The notes below the pieces were generated by a model, which was not told the DNA's origin, did no database searches, and saw only the letters and a program-made list of their open reading frames with translations. Shown one piece after another: positions 34,439 through 43,804 of a DNA stretch of 64,000 nt. The stretch's first letter is position 1; every line of letters begins with the position of its first letter. The position numbers were made by a program, and so were the translations under genes. The DNA comes from Chitinophagaceae bacterium (GTDB lineage: Bacteria > Bacteroidota > Bacteroidia > Chitinophagales > Chitinophagaceae): positions 285,204 through 349,203 of the forward strand of contig JADJFD010000005.1 in NCBI GenBank assembly GCA_016708765.1, given 5' to 3'.

Positions 34439-36489
34439 ATGATGAAAATTTTTTCAACACTTTTCCTTTTTATCTCAATAAATATTTCCGCCCAAATAAA
34501 TCCTTCCAACATAACCATTGCAAGAGATAGTTTTGGTGTGCCGCATATTTTTGCTCCAACAGATCCGGAAGTAGCATACGGAATTGCATGGGCACATGCA
34601 GAGGATGATTTTGGAACATTACAAACCGTAGTGCAATCAGGAAAAGGAATGCTGGGGAAAGCATTGGGCAAAAAAGGGGCAGAGGCAGATTATGTTGTAC
34701 AGTTATTACGCATCCGCAAAACAGTAGATGAACAATGGAATACATTGAGTCCTGATTTTGTTGCATTGATAAAAGGATATGTAGCCGGATTAAATGCGTA
34801 TGCAAAAGCACATCCCAAAGAAGTGAAATACAAAAAAGCTTTTCCATTTGATGAAAAAGAATACATGACATCTGTAGTTTTTTCCATCAGTCTTTTTTGT
34901 GGAGTAGAACAAGCTCTTCCGCAAATACTCGGTGGCAAAGTGGCAACCATTCCCGGTTTTAATCCACAAGGATCGAATGCCTTTGCAATGAATTCGGCAA
35001 AAACAACAACAGGCGAAAGTTTTCTGGCTATTAATGCACACCAACCTCAGGAAGGTCCGGTTGCATTTTACGAAGCACATCTGCAAAGTGAGCAAGGTTG
35101 GAACATGCTGGGCGGTTTATTTCCCGGCGGTTGTTTAATCTTTCATGGTACCAATGAAAATTTAGGTTGGGCACATACTGTAAATTATCAGGATAAGCTG
35201 GATATTTTTCAATTAGAAATGAACCCCAATAATAAAAATCAATACAAGTTTGATGGCGAATGGATTGATCTGGAAAAAGACAAAGCGAAGTTGAAAGTAA
35301 AAGGTATTCCAATCACCATTGGTAAAAAATATACTGGAGTAAATATGGTGCAACCGTTAAAACCGATAAAGGAGTTTTTTCATTAAGAGTTCCTGCCACA
35401 ATGGATATTAAAGCACTGGAAGAATGGTACAGAATGAATAAAGCAAAAAACTTTTCTGAGTTTTATTCAGCATTGAGTATGACGAGCCTGCCAATGTTCA
35501 ACATTATGTATGCTGATAGATATGATACTATTTTCTATATCAGCAATGGAAAAATACCCGTACGAAATTCAGATCCAAAATACAATTGGAAGAGTACTAT
35601 ACCGGGAAATACAGCTGCCACATTATGGACAACTTTTAAACCAGTACAGCAATTACCTCAATATGTAAATCCGCCATCGGGTTATTTATACAATACAAAT
35701 CATTCACCATTTCTGGCCACTGATAAAAAATATAATCTTGATCCGAAAAAATTTGATAAGAACGACGGCTACGAAACATATCATAACAACAGAAGCCAAA
35801 GAGTAACAGAATTAATCAACAATCAAAAAATTGATTACAATACGTTCAAAAAAATTAAATTTGATCAGCAGTTACCAAAAGAATTGAAATACACTTATGG
35901 CATTGATAGTATGTTAAATCTAACTGCGAATGATTACCCTACATTAAAAGAGATGGTTACAACTCTACAAAACTGGGATAGAAAAGCAGTTATTAATAGC
36001 AAAGGCGCTGCAATATTTTTATTAGTATATGATTATGTAAGCAAAAAACTGGTTGGGACTCCAGCAAGACAATTAACAAAATCTGAGTCGATAGAAACAT
36101 ATCAATATGTTTACGATTATATGATAAAAAACTTTGGTAAAACAGACTTGATGCTTGGCGATGTTCAAAAATTAGTAAGAGGTGATGATGCCCGTCCGGG
36201 TTGGGGATTACCAGATGTATTGACTGCGGAATATACTGAGCCGTATAAAAATGGTTTGCGAAAAATTATTTCAGGCGATGCATATATCTGTTTTGTCCAT
36301 TATCCTAAAGACGGCAGTTTGCCAATAATAGAAACTGTTAATACATTCGGCGCATCAATGCATCCGGATTCTCCACACTATAAAGATCAGATGGGTATGT
36401 TTTTGAATCAACAAACAAAACCTATGACGTTGGATAAAGCAACTGTATTAAAGAAAGCGGAGAAGGTTTATCATCCACAAAAAAAATAG
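34439..36489 (+). pseudogene. Penicillin acylase family (S45) hydrolase, frameshifted
   Basis: The protein is an exported N-terminal-nucleophile amidase of the penicillin acylase/acyl-homoserine lactone acylase family. It has a signal peptide (1-19), the alpha chain, then the autocleavage site G178-S179 (NPQGSNAF) with the catalytic Ser, followed by the beta chain (NAHQPQEGPVAFYEAHL and HGTNENLGWAHTV). The first frame ends at 35386. The expected sequence YWSKYGATVKTDKGVFSL then DIKALEEWY runs in the next frame to 36489. One extra A in the run at 35324-35329 gives 683 residues, the usual size. Natural substrates may be acyl-homoserine lactones or other N-acyl amides. Confidence 0.85.
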
Positions 36490-36599
36490 CTTTTCTTCAA
36501 TGAAACTTTCATTTTTCGTCTGCTAAAAATTTCGTAACTTCCTGAGCTTGGTTGTTCGGCCTTTCACAACTGTTTTTTATAATTTTTTAAATATTTTTT

Positions 36600-37457
36600 A
36601 TGGACTACACAATGTTTTATATCATCGGCGGCGTACTTTTAATTTTTGCACTAGGTGTAAAAATTGTCCGCCCCACACACAGGGCATTAATAGAGCGACT
36701 TGGAAAATACAAGACGTTTGCAAACCCTGGCTTTCACTGGATTATCCCTTTTATTGACAAAATGTACATAGTGAACACTACAGAGCAAATGGTAGATGCA
36801 CAAGCACAGGAAATCATTACCAACGATAATTTGAATGCATCTGTAGATGCTCAGGTCTATTTCAGAGTAATTGGGACAGAAGAAAGTGTAAAAAGCTCTC
36901 AATATAATGTTGACAGATATCAATGGCAGATTGTAAACCTGGCCAGAACTACCTTACGAAATATTATTGGTACGTTAACGCTTAAATCTGCCAATAGTGA
37001 AAGAGGGAAAATCAATGCGGAACTTCACCGAACATTAACGGAAGAAACAAAAAGTTGGGGTATTGAAGTTATACGAACAGAGTTAAAACAAATTGACCCG
37101 CCAAGCGATGTACAAGAAACGATGAATAAAGTGGTTAAAGCCGAAAACGAAAAAATTGCTGCTATAGACTATGCAACGGCCAGAGAAACTGTAGCTGATG
37201 GTGAAAAAAGAGCAAGAATTAAAGAAGCTGAAGGTTCTAGGCAGGCGAATATTCTGGCTGCTGAAGGTGAGGCTATGGCTATAAAAATGGTAAACGAAGC
37301 TGCTGAGGAATTCTTTATTGGTAATGCACAGGTATTAAGAAAACTAGAAGCCGTAGAAAAAGCGTTGCAACACAATACAAAGTTTATTGTTCCGCAAGGA
37401 TCTGATCTGGTAAATGTGCTAAGTGAAATGGCAGGAATTGTTCCGTTGAAAAAGTAA
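36600..37457 (+). CDS. SPFH/stomatin-like membrane protein
   Basis: The 285-residue protein has one N-terminal membrane segment (about 3-20) and a band-7/SPFH domain: RPTHRALIERLGKYK, GFHWIIPFIDKMY and AQAQEIITNDNLNASVDAQVYFRV. A long charged coiled coil (about 180-250, KAENEKIAAIDYATARETVADGEKRARIKEAEG) and a C-terminal segment follow. Stomatins form oligomers in membrane microdomains and often pair with an NfeD protein, which I do not see here. A perfect terminator follows, so the gene is monocistronic. Confidence 0.92.
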   Translation: MDYTMFYIIGGVLLIFALGVKIVRPTHRALIERLGKYKTFANPGFHWIIPFIDKMYIVNTTEQMVDAQAQEIITNDNLNASVDAQVYFRVIGTEESVKSSQYNVDRYQWQIVNLARTTLRNIIGTLTLKSANSERGKINAELHRTLTEETKSWGIEVIRTELKQIDPPSDVQETMNKVVKAENEKIAAIDYATARETVADGEKRARIKEAEGSRQANILAAEGEAMAIKMVNEAAEEFFIGNAQVLRKLEAVEKALQHNTKFIVPQGSDLVNVLSEMAGIVPLKK

Positions 37458-37473
37458 CAAATTAATTTCTTTT

Positions 37474-37508
37474 AAAAAGCCGTCTCGCCTAAGGCGAGAC
37501 GGCTTTTT
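37474..37508 (+). terminator. Intrinsic terminator after the SPFH gene
   Basis: A 16-pair stem, AAAAAGCCGTCTCGCC against GGCGAGACGGCTTTTT, closes a TAA loop 17 bases after the stop. The ends form A and T tracts, so it may work in both directions. Confidence 0.85.
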
Positions 37509-37555
37509 ATTTATGAACAGCGTTTCTATTACTCAAATTTTCAACATCGCTATCG

Positions 37556-37563
37556 TAAATTCG
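37556..37563 (+). promoter_or_regulatory. Bacteroidota -7 promoter element (TAAATTCG) of the helicase gene
   Basis: TAAATTCG differs from TAnnTTTG at one base and ends four bases before the ATG at 37568, another near-leaderless arrangement. Confidence 0.4.
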
Positions 37564-37567
37564 CAGC

Positions 37568-39940
37568 ATGCAGGATTATTTAAGTGGATTGAATGACCGC
37601 CAAAAAGAAGCGGTTTTACATATCGACGGCCCTATTATGATTATAGCCGGTGCCGGTAGCGGAAAAACAAAAGTACTTACAACAAGAGTTATTCATTTGA
37701 TGTCGAAAGGAGTGGATGCGTTTAATATAATTGCGCTGACATTTACCAATAAGGCTGCTAAGGAAATGAAGGAAAGAGTAGAGCATATTCTTGGTAATGG
37801 CGAAGCTAGAAATTTATACATAGGAACATTCCATTCGGTATTTGCAAGAATACTTCGCTTTGAAGCAGAAAAGATTGGCTACCCTCGTCATTTTACTATT
37901 TATGATACGGACGATGCAAAAAGTGTAGTAAAAACTGTTGTCAATGAATTAAATCTTGACGACAAACATTATAAACCAAATATCGTTTACAACAGAATAT
38001 CGTCTGCAAAAAATGCTTTAGTTGGGCCGGCAGACTATCGTAATGATTATGCTATTCAGCAGGAAGATATGCGGGCCAACCGTCCTGCCATTGCACAGAT
38101 ATATGATGCATATGTAAAACGATGTTTTAAAAATGGAGCAATGGATTTCGATGATCTGTTGCTTAAATTTTATGAATTGTTGAAGAATGTTCCGGAAGCA
38201 TTAGCAAAGTATCAGCACAAATTCAAATACATATTAATTGATGAGTATCAGGATACGAACCCTGCCCAGTACGAAGTAATAAAATTATTGGGTGCTATGC
38301 ATGAAAATGTGTGTGTGGTGGGCGATGACGCACAAAGTATTTATAGTTTTCGTGGTGCCACCATTCAAAATATTTTGCAGTTTCAAAAAGATTATGATGA
38401 TGTAAAGCTGGTGAAGCTGGAACAGAATTATCGCAGTACGCAGAGTATTCTGCATGTGGCAAACCAGGTAATTAGTAACAATAAAGGCCAGATAGAAAAA
38501 GTTCTCTTTACAGAAAATGCGGAAGGGGAAAAAATAAAGCTGGTTCGTACGATGACGGATAATGATGAAGGAAAATTTGTAGCTGATAGTATTCAAGAAC
38601 AAAAACTCCGTAATCATTATAGCAATAAAGACTTTGCAATCCTATATCGTACCAATGCGCAAAGCCGTGCATTTGAAGAAGCATTGCGTAGAATGGGAAT
38701 TGCCTACACTATTTATGGTGGCACCAGTTTTTATCAACGAAAAGAAATTAAAGACCTTGTTGCTTATTTACGGCTGATTGTAAACTCAAGAGATGAAGAA
38801 GCCTTAAAACGTATCATCAACTATCCTGCAAGAGGAATTGGAAAAACGACGATTGATAAACTGGTCTTGGCTGCCAATGAAAATAATATCAGCATGTGGG
38901 AAGTGCTGCAAAGAGCTAATGAGTTTGGTTTCCGTGCAGGCACATTTACAGCGTTGCAGGATTTCGTAACGATGATTAAAAGTTTTACCAGTATGCTTAC
39001 CAAACAAAATGCTTATGAAGTAGCGTTTCATGTGGGTAAGCAAACCAACTTAGTAAAAGAAATGTTCAACGATAAAAGTACTGAGGGTGTGCAACGGTAT
39101 GAGAACATACAAGAATTATTAAACTCCATAAAAGAATGGACAGAAAGCCCCGATAATGAAGATGGAGAATTAGTCGATAAAAGCCTCGGCTCTTATTTAC
39201 AACAAATTACTTTGCTTACAGATGCAGATGATAAAGACCCAAATGCAGATACCGTGAAATTAATGACCATACATGCTGCAAAAGGTTTGGAGTTTGAATG
39301 TGTATTCGCTGCAGGATTGGAAGAAATGCTTTTTCCTAATGCCATGTCCATTAATACAAGAGAAGAATTGGAAGAAGAACGAAGATTATTTTATGTAGTA
39401 ATTACAAGAGCCAAAAAAAGATTATGGATTACTTATGCCAATACCCGTTATCGTTTTGGTCAATTGGTGCAAAATGAGCCAAGTCGTTTTATAGAGGAGA
39501 TTCCGGAGCAACACATGGACAGGAGTTTTGCAGGAGGCGGTTCCAAAAATCAAACTCAAAATAAATGGGGTGGTGGCTCTGCTTTCAATAAAATGAAGGG
39601 CTGGCAGAATAAAGAAGATGATGGTGAATCTGGCAGTGCAAGAAAACAATCGGGCACCTACTTTAATGAAAGGTCTACTTCAAAAAAAGAAACCCCTTCT
39701 TATTTGCCCCCTAAATCTTCGGTGCCAAAAGTAGTAGAGCACAAACCATCAGAAGACTTTGTCGAAAGCGACACATCCAATCTGCAAGAAGGAAATAAAG
39801 TGGAGCACCAGAAATTTGGTTTTGGAGAAGTAATGAAACTAGAAGGTGCAGCACATAATCCCATCGCCACTGTTAAGTTTGAACACAATGGTGAAAAGAA
39901 AATTATGTTGAATTATGCGAAATTGCGGATTTTGGAATAA
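37568..39940 (+). CDS. UvrD/PcrA-type superfamily 1 DNA helicase
   Basis: The 790-residue 3'-5' helicase has all SF1A motifs in order: LNDRQKEAVLH (Q motif, 8-18), GAGSGKT (motif I, about 29-35), LTFTNKAAKEM (Ia), DEYQDTN (II), GDDAQSIYSFRGA (III), YRTNAQSRAFEEALRR (IV), TIHAAKGLEFECVF (V) and VVITRAKKRLW (VI). A flexible Gly/Ser/Lys-rich linker (about 650-730) leads to a PcrA-type C-terminal domain, EGNKVEHQKFGFGEVMKLEG, that binds RNA polymerase in relatives. It acts in repair and in removing proteins from DNA. It is a monocistronic gene. Confidence 0.93.
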   Translation: MQDYLSGLNDRQKEAVLHIDGPIMIIAGAGSGKTKVLTTRVIHLMSKGVDAFNIIALTFTNKAAKEMKERVEHILGNGEARNLYIGTFHSVFARILRFEAEKIGYPRHFTIYDTDDAKSVVKTVVNELNLDDKHYKPNIVYNRISSAKNALVGPADYRNDYAIQQEDMRANRPAIAQIYDAYVKRCFKNGAMDFDDLLLKFYELLKNVPEALAKYQHKFKYILIDEYQDTNPAQYEVIKLLGAMHENVCVVGDDAQSIYSFRGATIQNILQFQKDYDDVKLVKLEQNYRSTQSILHVANQVISNNKGQIEKVLFTENAEGEKIKLVRTMTDNDEGKFVADSIQEQKLRNHYSNKDFAILYRTNAQSRAFEEALRRMGIAYTIYGGTSFYQRKEIKDLVAYLRLIVNSRDEEALKRIINYPARGIGKTTIDKLVLAANENNISMWEVLQRANEFGFRAGTFTALQDFVTMIKSFTSMLTKQNAYEVAFHVGKQTNLVKEMFNDKSTEGVQRYENIQELLNSIKEWTESPDNEDGELVDKSLGSYLQQITLLTDADDKDPNADTVKLMTIHAAKGLEFECVFAAGLEEMLFPNAMSINTREELEEERRLFYVVITRAKKRLWITYANTRYRFGQLVQNEPSRFIEEIPEQHMDRSFAGGGSKNQTQNKWGGGSAFNKMKGWQNKEDDGESGSARKQSGTYFNERSTSKKETPSYLPPKSSVPKVVEHKPSEDFVESDTSNLQEGNKVEHQKFGFGEVMKLEGAAHNPIATVKFEHNGEKKIMLNYAKLRILE

Positions 39941-39989
39941 GAGGTAGATTAGTTCATTTTAATAGCATCATCAGTTGAGGTATTTATTT

Positions 39990-40451
39990 TTAGTGATTAC
40001 GAGAGCCTTTGCACCTTTTTTTAGTAAGGCTGTGATAGCTATAGCAGGGAATATAAGGTTCTACCAAAGATGGGCCGTCTTCTTCCGGCAAACCTGGTCT
40101 TATCAATACAGTTAAAGGATCTCCGACGTTTTGTGCCGCCCACATAATTATTCGAGTAGAATCTATACCTATTTGTCTTAAATATTTTATTACCGAATAG
40201 CCTCTGTCCCATGAGGTTTGTTGGCAGGTTAGGCAATTGTTGCCATAGCTTGTTATAACTATTCTGCATCCGATATTTTTTTTAAAGACAATAACAACAG
40301 AATCAATTTTCTTTTTAGCAGCAGCGTTTAGAAAAACGCTTTTCTTTGAAAATGCAACCAAGTTTTCTTTAATTTCATTTATACAGTCGGACGGCTGTGC
40401 ATTCGTTTGTAAAGAAAAAAAGATGGCCACTAATAACAAAGCTTTATTCAT
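39990..40451 (-). CDS. Secreted OmpA-like domain protein
   Basis: The 153-residue protein has a signal peptide (1-18, LQTNA) and a domain matching the OmpA C-terminal fold: a beta strand CRIVITSYG, then a helix SWDRGYSVIKYLRQIGIDSTRIIMW corresponding to the usual LSxxRAxxVxxYLxxxGI pattern. The Arg/Asp pair that holds peptidoglycan in true OmpA is only partly conserved, and four extra Cys residues (C22, CLTC) may form disulfides. A role in cell-wall binding is uncertain. It is near a second secreted gene in the same direction. Confidence 0.65.
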   Translation of the reverse strand: MNKALLLVAIFFSLQTNAQPSDCINEIKENLVAFSKKSVFLNAAAKKKIDSVVIVFKKNIGCRIVITSYGNNCLTCQQTSWDRGYSVIKYLRQIGIDSTRIIMWAAQNVGDPLTVLIRPGLPEEDGPSLVEPYIPCYSYHSLTKKRCKGSRNH

Positions 40452-40470
40452 TGTAACCGTTTTATTTAAC

Positions 40471-40968
40471 TTAACACTTATGAAAATCAGTTATTCTCCA
40501 CCCTTTTTTTAATTTAGGGATTTCGTATGGCCAGTACTCAAAACATGTATTACCAATACACAGTTTGTTATACTTACATTCTTTTGCTTCAAACATCTTA
40601 AAACATTCTATTTCTCCTTTGCAAGAGCATTGGCCAAAAATGCAGGTGTAACTTAAAGTACTTTCATTTTGAAAATAAACCCCCGAACGTACTAACCCAC
40701 TTGTATCAGAAAGTAAAATACCCCGAACAACATTGCTTTTATAATCAACATATACATACTTCACAGAAGTAAGGTTAAACACATTCCATCCTTCCTTACA
40801 ATATTTCTGATTCACATATTTTACAGTATCTGTGCCAATTATTTTTTCAACAACAAGGCTATCAGCAATTTTATTAGCAGTTCGATGTAGGTTTGTTATT
40901 TGTGCGTTAATGCCGCTACAAGTAAATAGCAAAATAAATATTGCAGCCAGCCTGGTTTTCAATATCAT
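40471..40968 (-). CDS. Cysteine-rich secreted protein, unknown function
   Basis: The 165-residue protein is not recognised. It has a signal peptide ending at GINAQ (about 22), and nine Cys residues in the mature part, clustered in YTCIFGQCSCKGEIECF and ECKYNKLCIGNTCFEYW, a pattern that suggests disulfides after export. It lies 19 bases upstream of the OmpA-like gene and may be co-transcribed with it. Confidence 0.6.
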   Translation of the reverse strand: MILKTRLAAIFILLFTCSGINAQITNLHRTANKIADSLVVEKIIGTDTVKYVNQKYCKEGWNVFNLTSVKYVYVDYKSNVVRGILLSDTSGLVRSGVYFQNESTLSYTCIFGQCSCKGEIECFKMFEAKECKYNKLCIGNTCFEYWPYEIPKLKKGWRITDFHKC

Positions 40969-41002
40969 TTTCAGGATTGTTTAATGGTTAAAGGTTTTGT
41001 AA

Positions 41003-41533
41003 CTATTTCTCTACTACCACTGTCTTCATCGCTTCATACATTTCTTTGCCTGTATTAGCTTCACTTTCTTCAAAGTTTGCGATAATCATTTCGTCGGTAT
41101 AGCCATCAGTAAATGCGAGATAATACTGTGTAAATGCAGCTGTTTTATATTGGTATATTGTTGCTTTATGGCCATCTGCTATTATATCATCCTGCTTCCA
41201 GCTACCAGGAAAATTTTTATCCGCCTCGATTTTAAGTTCTGAAAAATATTTTTCGGGAGTATAGCCACTAATTATTTTCATAACGCCAAAATTGGCATAC
41301 TCTTCTCCTTTTCCTATAGAGCCTGCTATTTCGTTTACAGCAAATCCTGCAGGTGGAATAATGTACAAATGGCTGTTTGGTATTTGCACATGTTTAGAAG
41401 TTTTAACAGATGCTACTGGTTCTTTTTTAGTTGTATTTACACTCTGTGCTTCTTTCTTTTCATCATTACTTGAAGAGCAGCTTACCAATGCAAAAAAGAA
41501 AGAAACAAAAAGGCCTGATTTAATATAATTCAT
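41003..41533 (-). CDS. Lipoprotein of unknown function
   Basis: The 176-residue protein has a lipoprotein signal with lipobox FALVSC (C19) followed by SSSND, and a Lys/Glu/Thr-rich linker to about residue 45. A compact globular domain follows (SHLYIIPPAGFAVNEIAG, then ATIYQYKTAAFTQYYLAFTDGYTDEMIIAN), resembling PsbP/DUF1795-like folds, which I cannot confirm. It is third in a run of exported-protein genes on the minus strand, 34 bases upstream of the Cys-rich gene. Confidence 0.65.
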   Translation of the reverse strand: MNYIKSGLFVSFFFALVSCSSSNDEKKEAQSVNTTKKEPVASVKTSKHVQIPNSHLYIIPPAGFAVNEIAGSIGKGEEYANFGVMKIISGYTPEKYFSELKIEADKNFPGSWKQDDIIADGHKATIYQYKTAAFTQYYLAFTDGYTDEMIIANFEESEANTGKEMYEAMKTVVVEK

Positions 41534-41598
41534 TTTCTTTTTTTAAAAGTTAGTGTGTTTAATAAATCTAATAATATTCCAACTGATAAATTTACCCT

Positions 41599-42162
41599 TT
41601 AATCATTTTTTAGATGAGCCAAACCCAGATGAGGATGACAACCTTTAATTGGAGCATAGAAATCAATAATCTTTTTAAAATCTGCTTCTTCATCATCAGA
41701 TACATAAAAAGTTTGGCTGAGAATAATTTCTTTTTTACTAAAGTCAAAACCCACCATTACAATCGGAACATTAGCTTGCTTGGCAATATGATAAAAACCT
41801 GTTCGTAGCTTATCTACTTTCTTTCTGGTTCCTTCGGGTGAAAGGGCAATTATAAATTCTTCGTTATTGTTATACATTTCAACAACCTGCTCTACCATTC
41901 CGTGTTTGCTATGTCTATCTACGGGAACACCGCCAAGCCATCTGAAGTACCAACCAAATGGCCCGTCAAACAATTCTTTCTTTCCAAGAAATTTTGCTTT
42001 ATAGATCTTTAGCTTAGATCGGGTTGCCAGACCTACAAGAATATCTTTCCAACTTGTATGCGGTGCAACAAGTAAAATCATTTTTTTTATTTCTGAAGGG
42101 AAGGTGCCATTAACCTTCCAACCAGTCAGTTTAAACCATATTCTCCAGAAGAACTTAGTCAT
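41599..42162 (-). CDS. 1-acyl-glycerol-3-phosphate acyltransferase-like protein
   Basis: The 187-residue PlsC-family acyltransferase has the HX4D motif at H35-TSWK-D40 (LLVAPHTSWKD) and the glycerol-binding block SPEGTR near 110-115. GGVPVDR in the middle is also conserved. It has no clear N-terminal membrane helix and is shorter than PlsC, resembling the small 'phospholipid/glycerol acyltransferase' group. The acyl acceptor is unknown; ornithine lipid, lysophosphatidate or a surface lipid are possible. Confidence 0.85.
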   Translation of the reverse strand: MTKFFWRIWFKLTGWKVNGTFPSEIKKMILLVAPHTSWKDILVGLATRSKLKIYKAKFLGKKELFDGPFGWYFRWLGGVPVDRHSKHGMVEQVVEMYNNNEEFIIALSPEGTRKKVDKLRTGFYHIAKQANVPIVMVGFDFSKKEIILSQTFYVSDDEEADFKKIIDFYAPIKGCHPHLGLAHLKND

Positions 42163-42252
42163 ACAATTGAATATAGGTAAATGTATTGTAAACTCCCATG
42201 AAAACAGAAATCATTGTTGTCAGAATTAACAACCTGCAAAATATGGTATAAT

Positions 42253-42260
42253 TATATTTG
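42253..42260 (+). promoter_or_regulatory. Bacteroidota -7 promoter element (TATATTTG) of the GH25 gene
   Basis: TATATTTG is an exact TAnnTTTG match and ends 31 bases before the ATG at 42292, which supports that start over upstream codons in the same frame. Confidence 0.5.
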
Positions 42261-42291
42261 CTGGAAACAATATCAAATACATAATCGCCAC

Positions 42292-43065
42292 ATGTTATCT
42301 AGCCGACAGAAAAGTAAATCAAGAAAAATAATTACCATTATTGTAGTGGCTGCTCTTAGTATTACAACTGGTTTAATTTTATTTCAAACCCTTTTTTACA
42401 AAAAACCCGGATTTGTACGTTATCCGGAATTTGGTATTGCGATACCAGAAAATTATTCAATACATGGCATTGATATTTCTAAATATCAATCTACAATTAG
42501 CTGGGAAGAAGTAAAGCTGATGAAAATAAAAGAGATACAGCTTTGTTTTAGTTTCATCAAAGCCACAGAGGGAATTGGAAATACAGACCCACTTTTTAAA
42601 AGAAACTGGAAAAAATCCAAAGACAATGGAATTGTTCGGGGTGCTTATCATTTTTTTATAGCATCAAAAGATGGAAGAATGCAAGCTGAAAATTTTATTA
42701 AACGGGTAGAATTAGAAACTGGCGATATGCCGCCGGTGTTGGATGTTGAACAATTAAATGGTGCTACTGTTACTCAATTAAAAAGAGAAGCAAAGGTTTT
42801 TTTAGATATAGTGGAAAATCATTACGGAGTAAGGCCAATAATTTATACCAATGTCGATTTTTACACAAGAAATTTGGGAGATGAGTTTGATGCTTATCCT
42901 TTATGGGTGGCACATTATTATCAGCCATCTCATCCCCGCATAAAAAGAGGCTGGAGTTTCTGGCAACATAGTGATGAAGGAAGAGTAAACGGAATTAACG
43001 GGAAAGTGGATTTTAATGTTTTTAATGGAGACTCTACCGATTTTAAAAATCTGTTAATAGATTAA
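42292..43065 (+). CDS. Membrane-anchored GH25 lysozyme (muramidase)
   Basis: The protein has about 257 residues, with a basic N-terminus (SSRQKSKSRK), one membrane helix (about 12-32) and a GH25 domain. The domain opens with HGIDISKYQ (catalytic region Asp), FIKATEG and GAYHFF follow, and PPVLDVEQ carries the DVE pair of catalytic residues. GH25 enzymes cleave the MurNAc-GlcNAc bond. Here it is probably an anchored cell-wall hydrolase rather than a phage endolysin, since no phage genes are near. A 74-residue membrane protein follows after eight bases. Confidence 0.9.
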   Translation: MLSSRQKSKSRKIITIIVVAALSITTGLILFQTLFYKKPGFVRYPEFGIAIPENYSIHGIDISKYQSTISWEEVKLMKIKEIQLCFSFIKATEGIGNTDPLFKRNWKKSKDNGIVRGAYHFFIASKDGRMQAENFIKRVELETGDMPPVLDVEQLNGATVTQLKREAKVFLDIVENHYGVRPIIYTNVDFYTRNLGDEFDAYPLWVAHYYQPSHPRIKRGWSFWQHSDEGRVNGINGKVDFNVFNGDSTDFKNLLID

Positions 43066-43073
43066 CTTTTATT

Positions 43074-43298
43074 ATGGAACAAAATCAGCAACAAGGAGTT
43101 AGAGAATTTTTTATCAAGATTTTGAATTCAATTGCCTGGTTTTTACTTTGGATTATAAGTTGTGCAACTGCTGGTATTTATTTTCAATTGGGTTATACAA
43201 CTGGCAAGCCAATAGTTCAACCTATCCTATTTTATACAGTAATGACAATCTCACTACTCTTTCTAATTCGCTATTTATATAGAGTCTGGAATAAATAA
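43074..43298 (+). CDS. Small two-helix membrane protein
   Basis: The 74-residue protein has two membrane helices (about 17-40 and 47-68, the latter ending in RYLYRVWNK). Family unknown. It starts eight bases after the GH25 stop and is probably translated from the same mRNA, which suggests, but does not show, a link to lysozyme export or control. Confidence 0.6.
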   Translation: MEQNQQQGVREFFIKILNSIAWFLLWIISCATAGIYFQLGYTTGKPIVQPILFYTVMTISLLFLIRYLYRVWNK

Positions 43299-43303
43299 TG
43301 AAA

Positions 43304-43732
43304 CTAGCTACTGTGATCGGAAATAATAACCCAACGCCCATTTATTTTTTGAAATACCAGTGTATAATGTCCGCCTACATCACCTATAGAACGTTTTAGA
43401 AACCATTTGCCCGTTATATGATAATATTTTTTAGATAATTTTTTTACTTGAATGAGATCAAAGTTTAGCTGACCCATTGCAGCAATATCAGGATAACCCT
43501 TTTTATAATTGTTAAGTGTGTTGGACCACCCATATGTAACACCACTTTTGCCAATAAACATTAATGAGTCATTTTCCCAATAACCATTCATGAATTGATC
43601 AATATCTCCACGGTTCCAGGCGGCTGTTTGTGTGGCTAGAATATTTCTTATTTCTTTTTCATCTTTTGATTGGGCGAAAGAATTCATAAAACAAAAAAGA
43701 AGCAATAGTAGAAAGGAAGATTTCATAAGCAA
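43304..43732 (-). CDS. Secreted SnoaL/NTF2-like (DUF4440) protein
   Basis: The 142-residue protein has a signal peptide (1-20, MNSFAQ) and a cone-shaped NTF2-like domain with the DUF4440 pattern EIRNILATQTAAWNRGDIDQFMNGYWENDSLMFIGKSGVTYGW and an ending GHYTLVFQKINGRWVIISDHSS. Members bind small molecules or act as isomerases; no substrate can be named. Its end lies five bases from the end of the convergent small membrane-protein gene. Confidence 0.82.
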   Translation of the reverse strand: MLMKSSFLLLLLFCFMNSFAQSKDEKEIRNILATQTAAWNRGDIDQFMNGYWENDSLMFIGKSGVTYGWSNTLNNYKKGYPDIAAMGQLNFDLIQVKKLSKKYYHITGKWFLKRSIGDVGGHYTLVFQKINGRWVIISDHSS

Positions 43733-43779
43733 TATATTAATAGAATAAAGTTAACAGAAACAAGTGAAAGCCATTTATT

Positions 43780-43804
43780 CTCCCCTTTAGGGATTGGGGG
43801 CCTT
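43780..43804. repeat. CCCCTTTAGGG-type palindrome at the 3' end of merC-like gene
   Basis: CTCCCCTTTAGGGATTGGGGG abuts the stop of the MerC-like gene (43803-43805), in the same position and orientation as the copy at the end of the Nfu gene. It reads on the minus strand as a G/C hairpin after the gene. Confidence 0.5.

Noticed and set aside
42292..43298. Phage lysis cassette (endolysin plus holin)
   Set aside because: Only the lysozyme and one small membrane protein are present; no capsid, tail, integrase or repressor gene is near, and the lysozyme has its own membrane anchor and a normal host promoter element.
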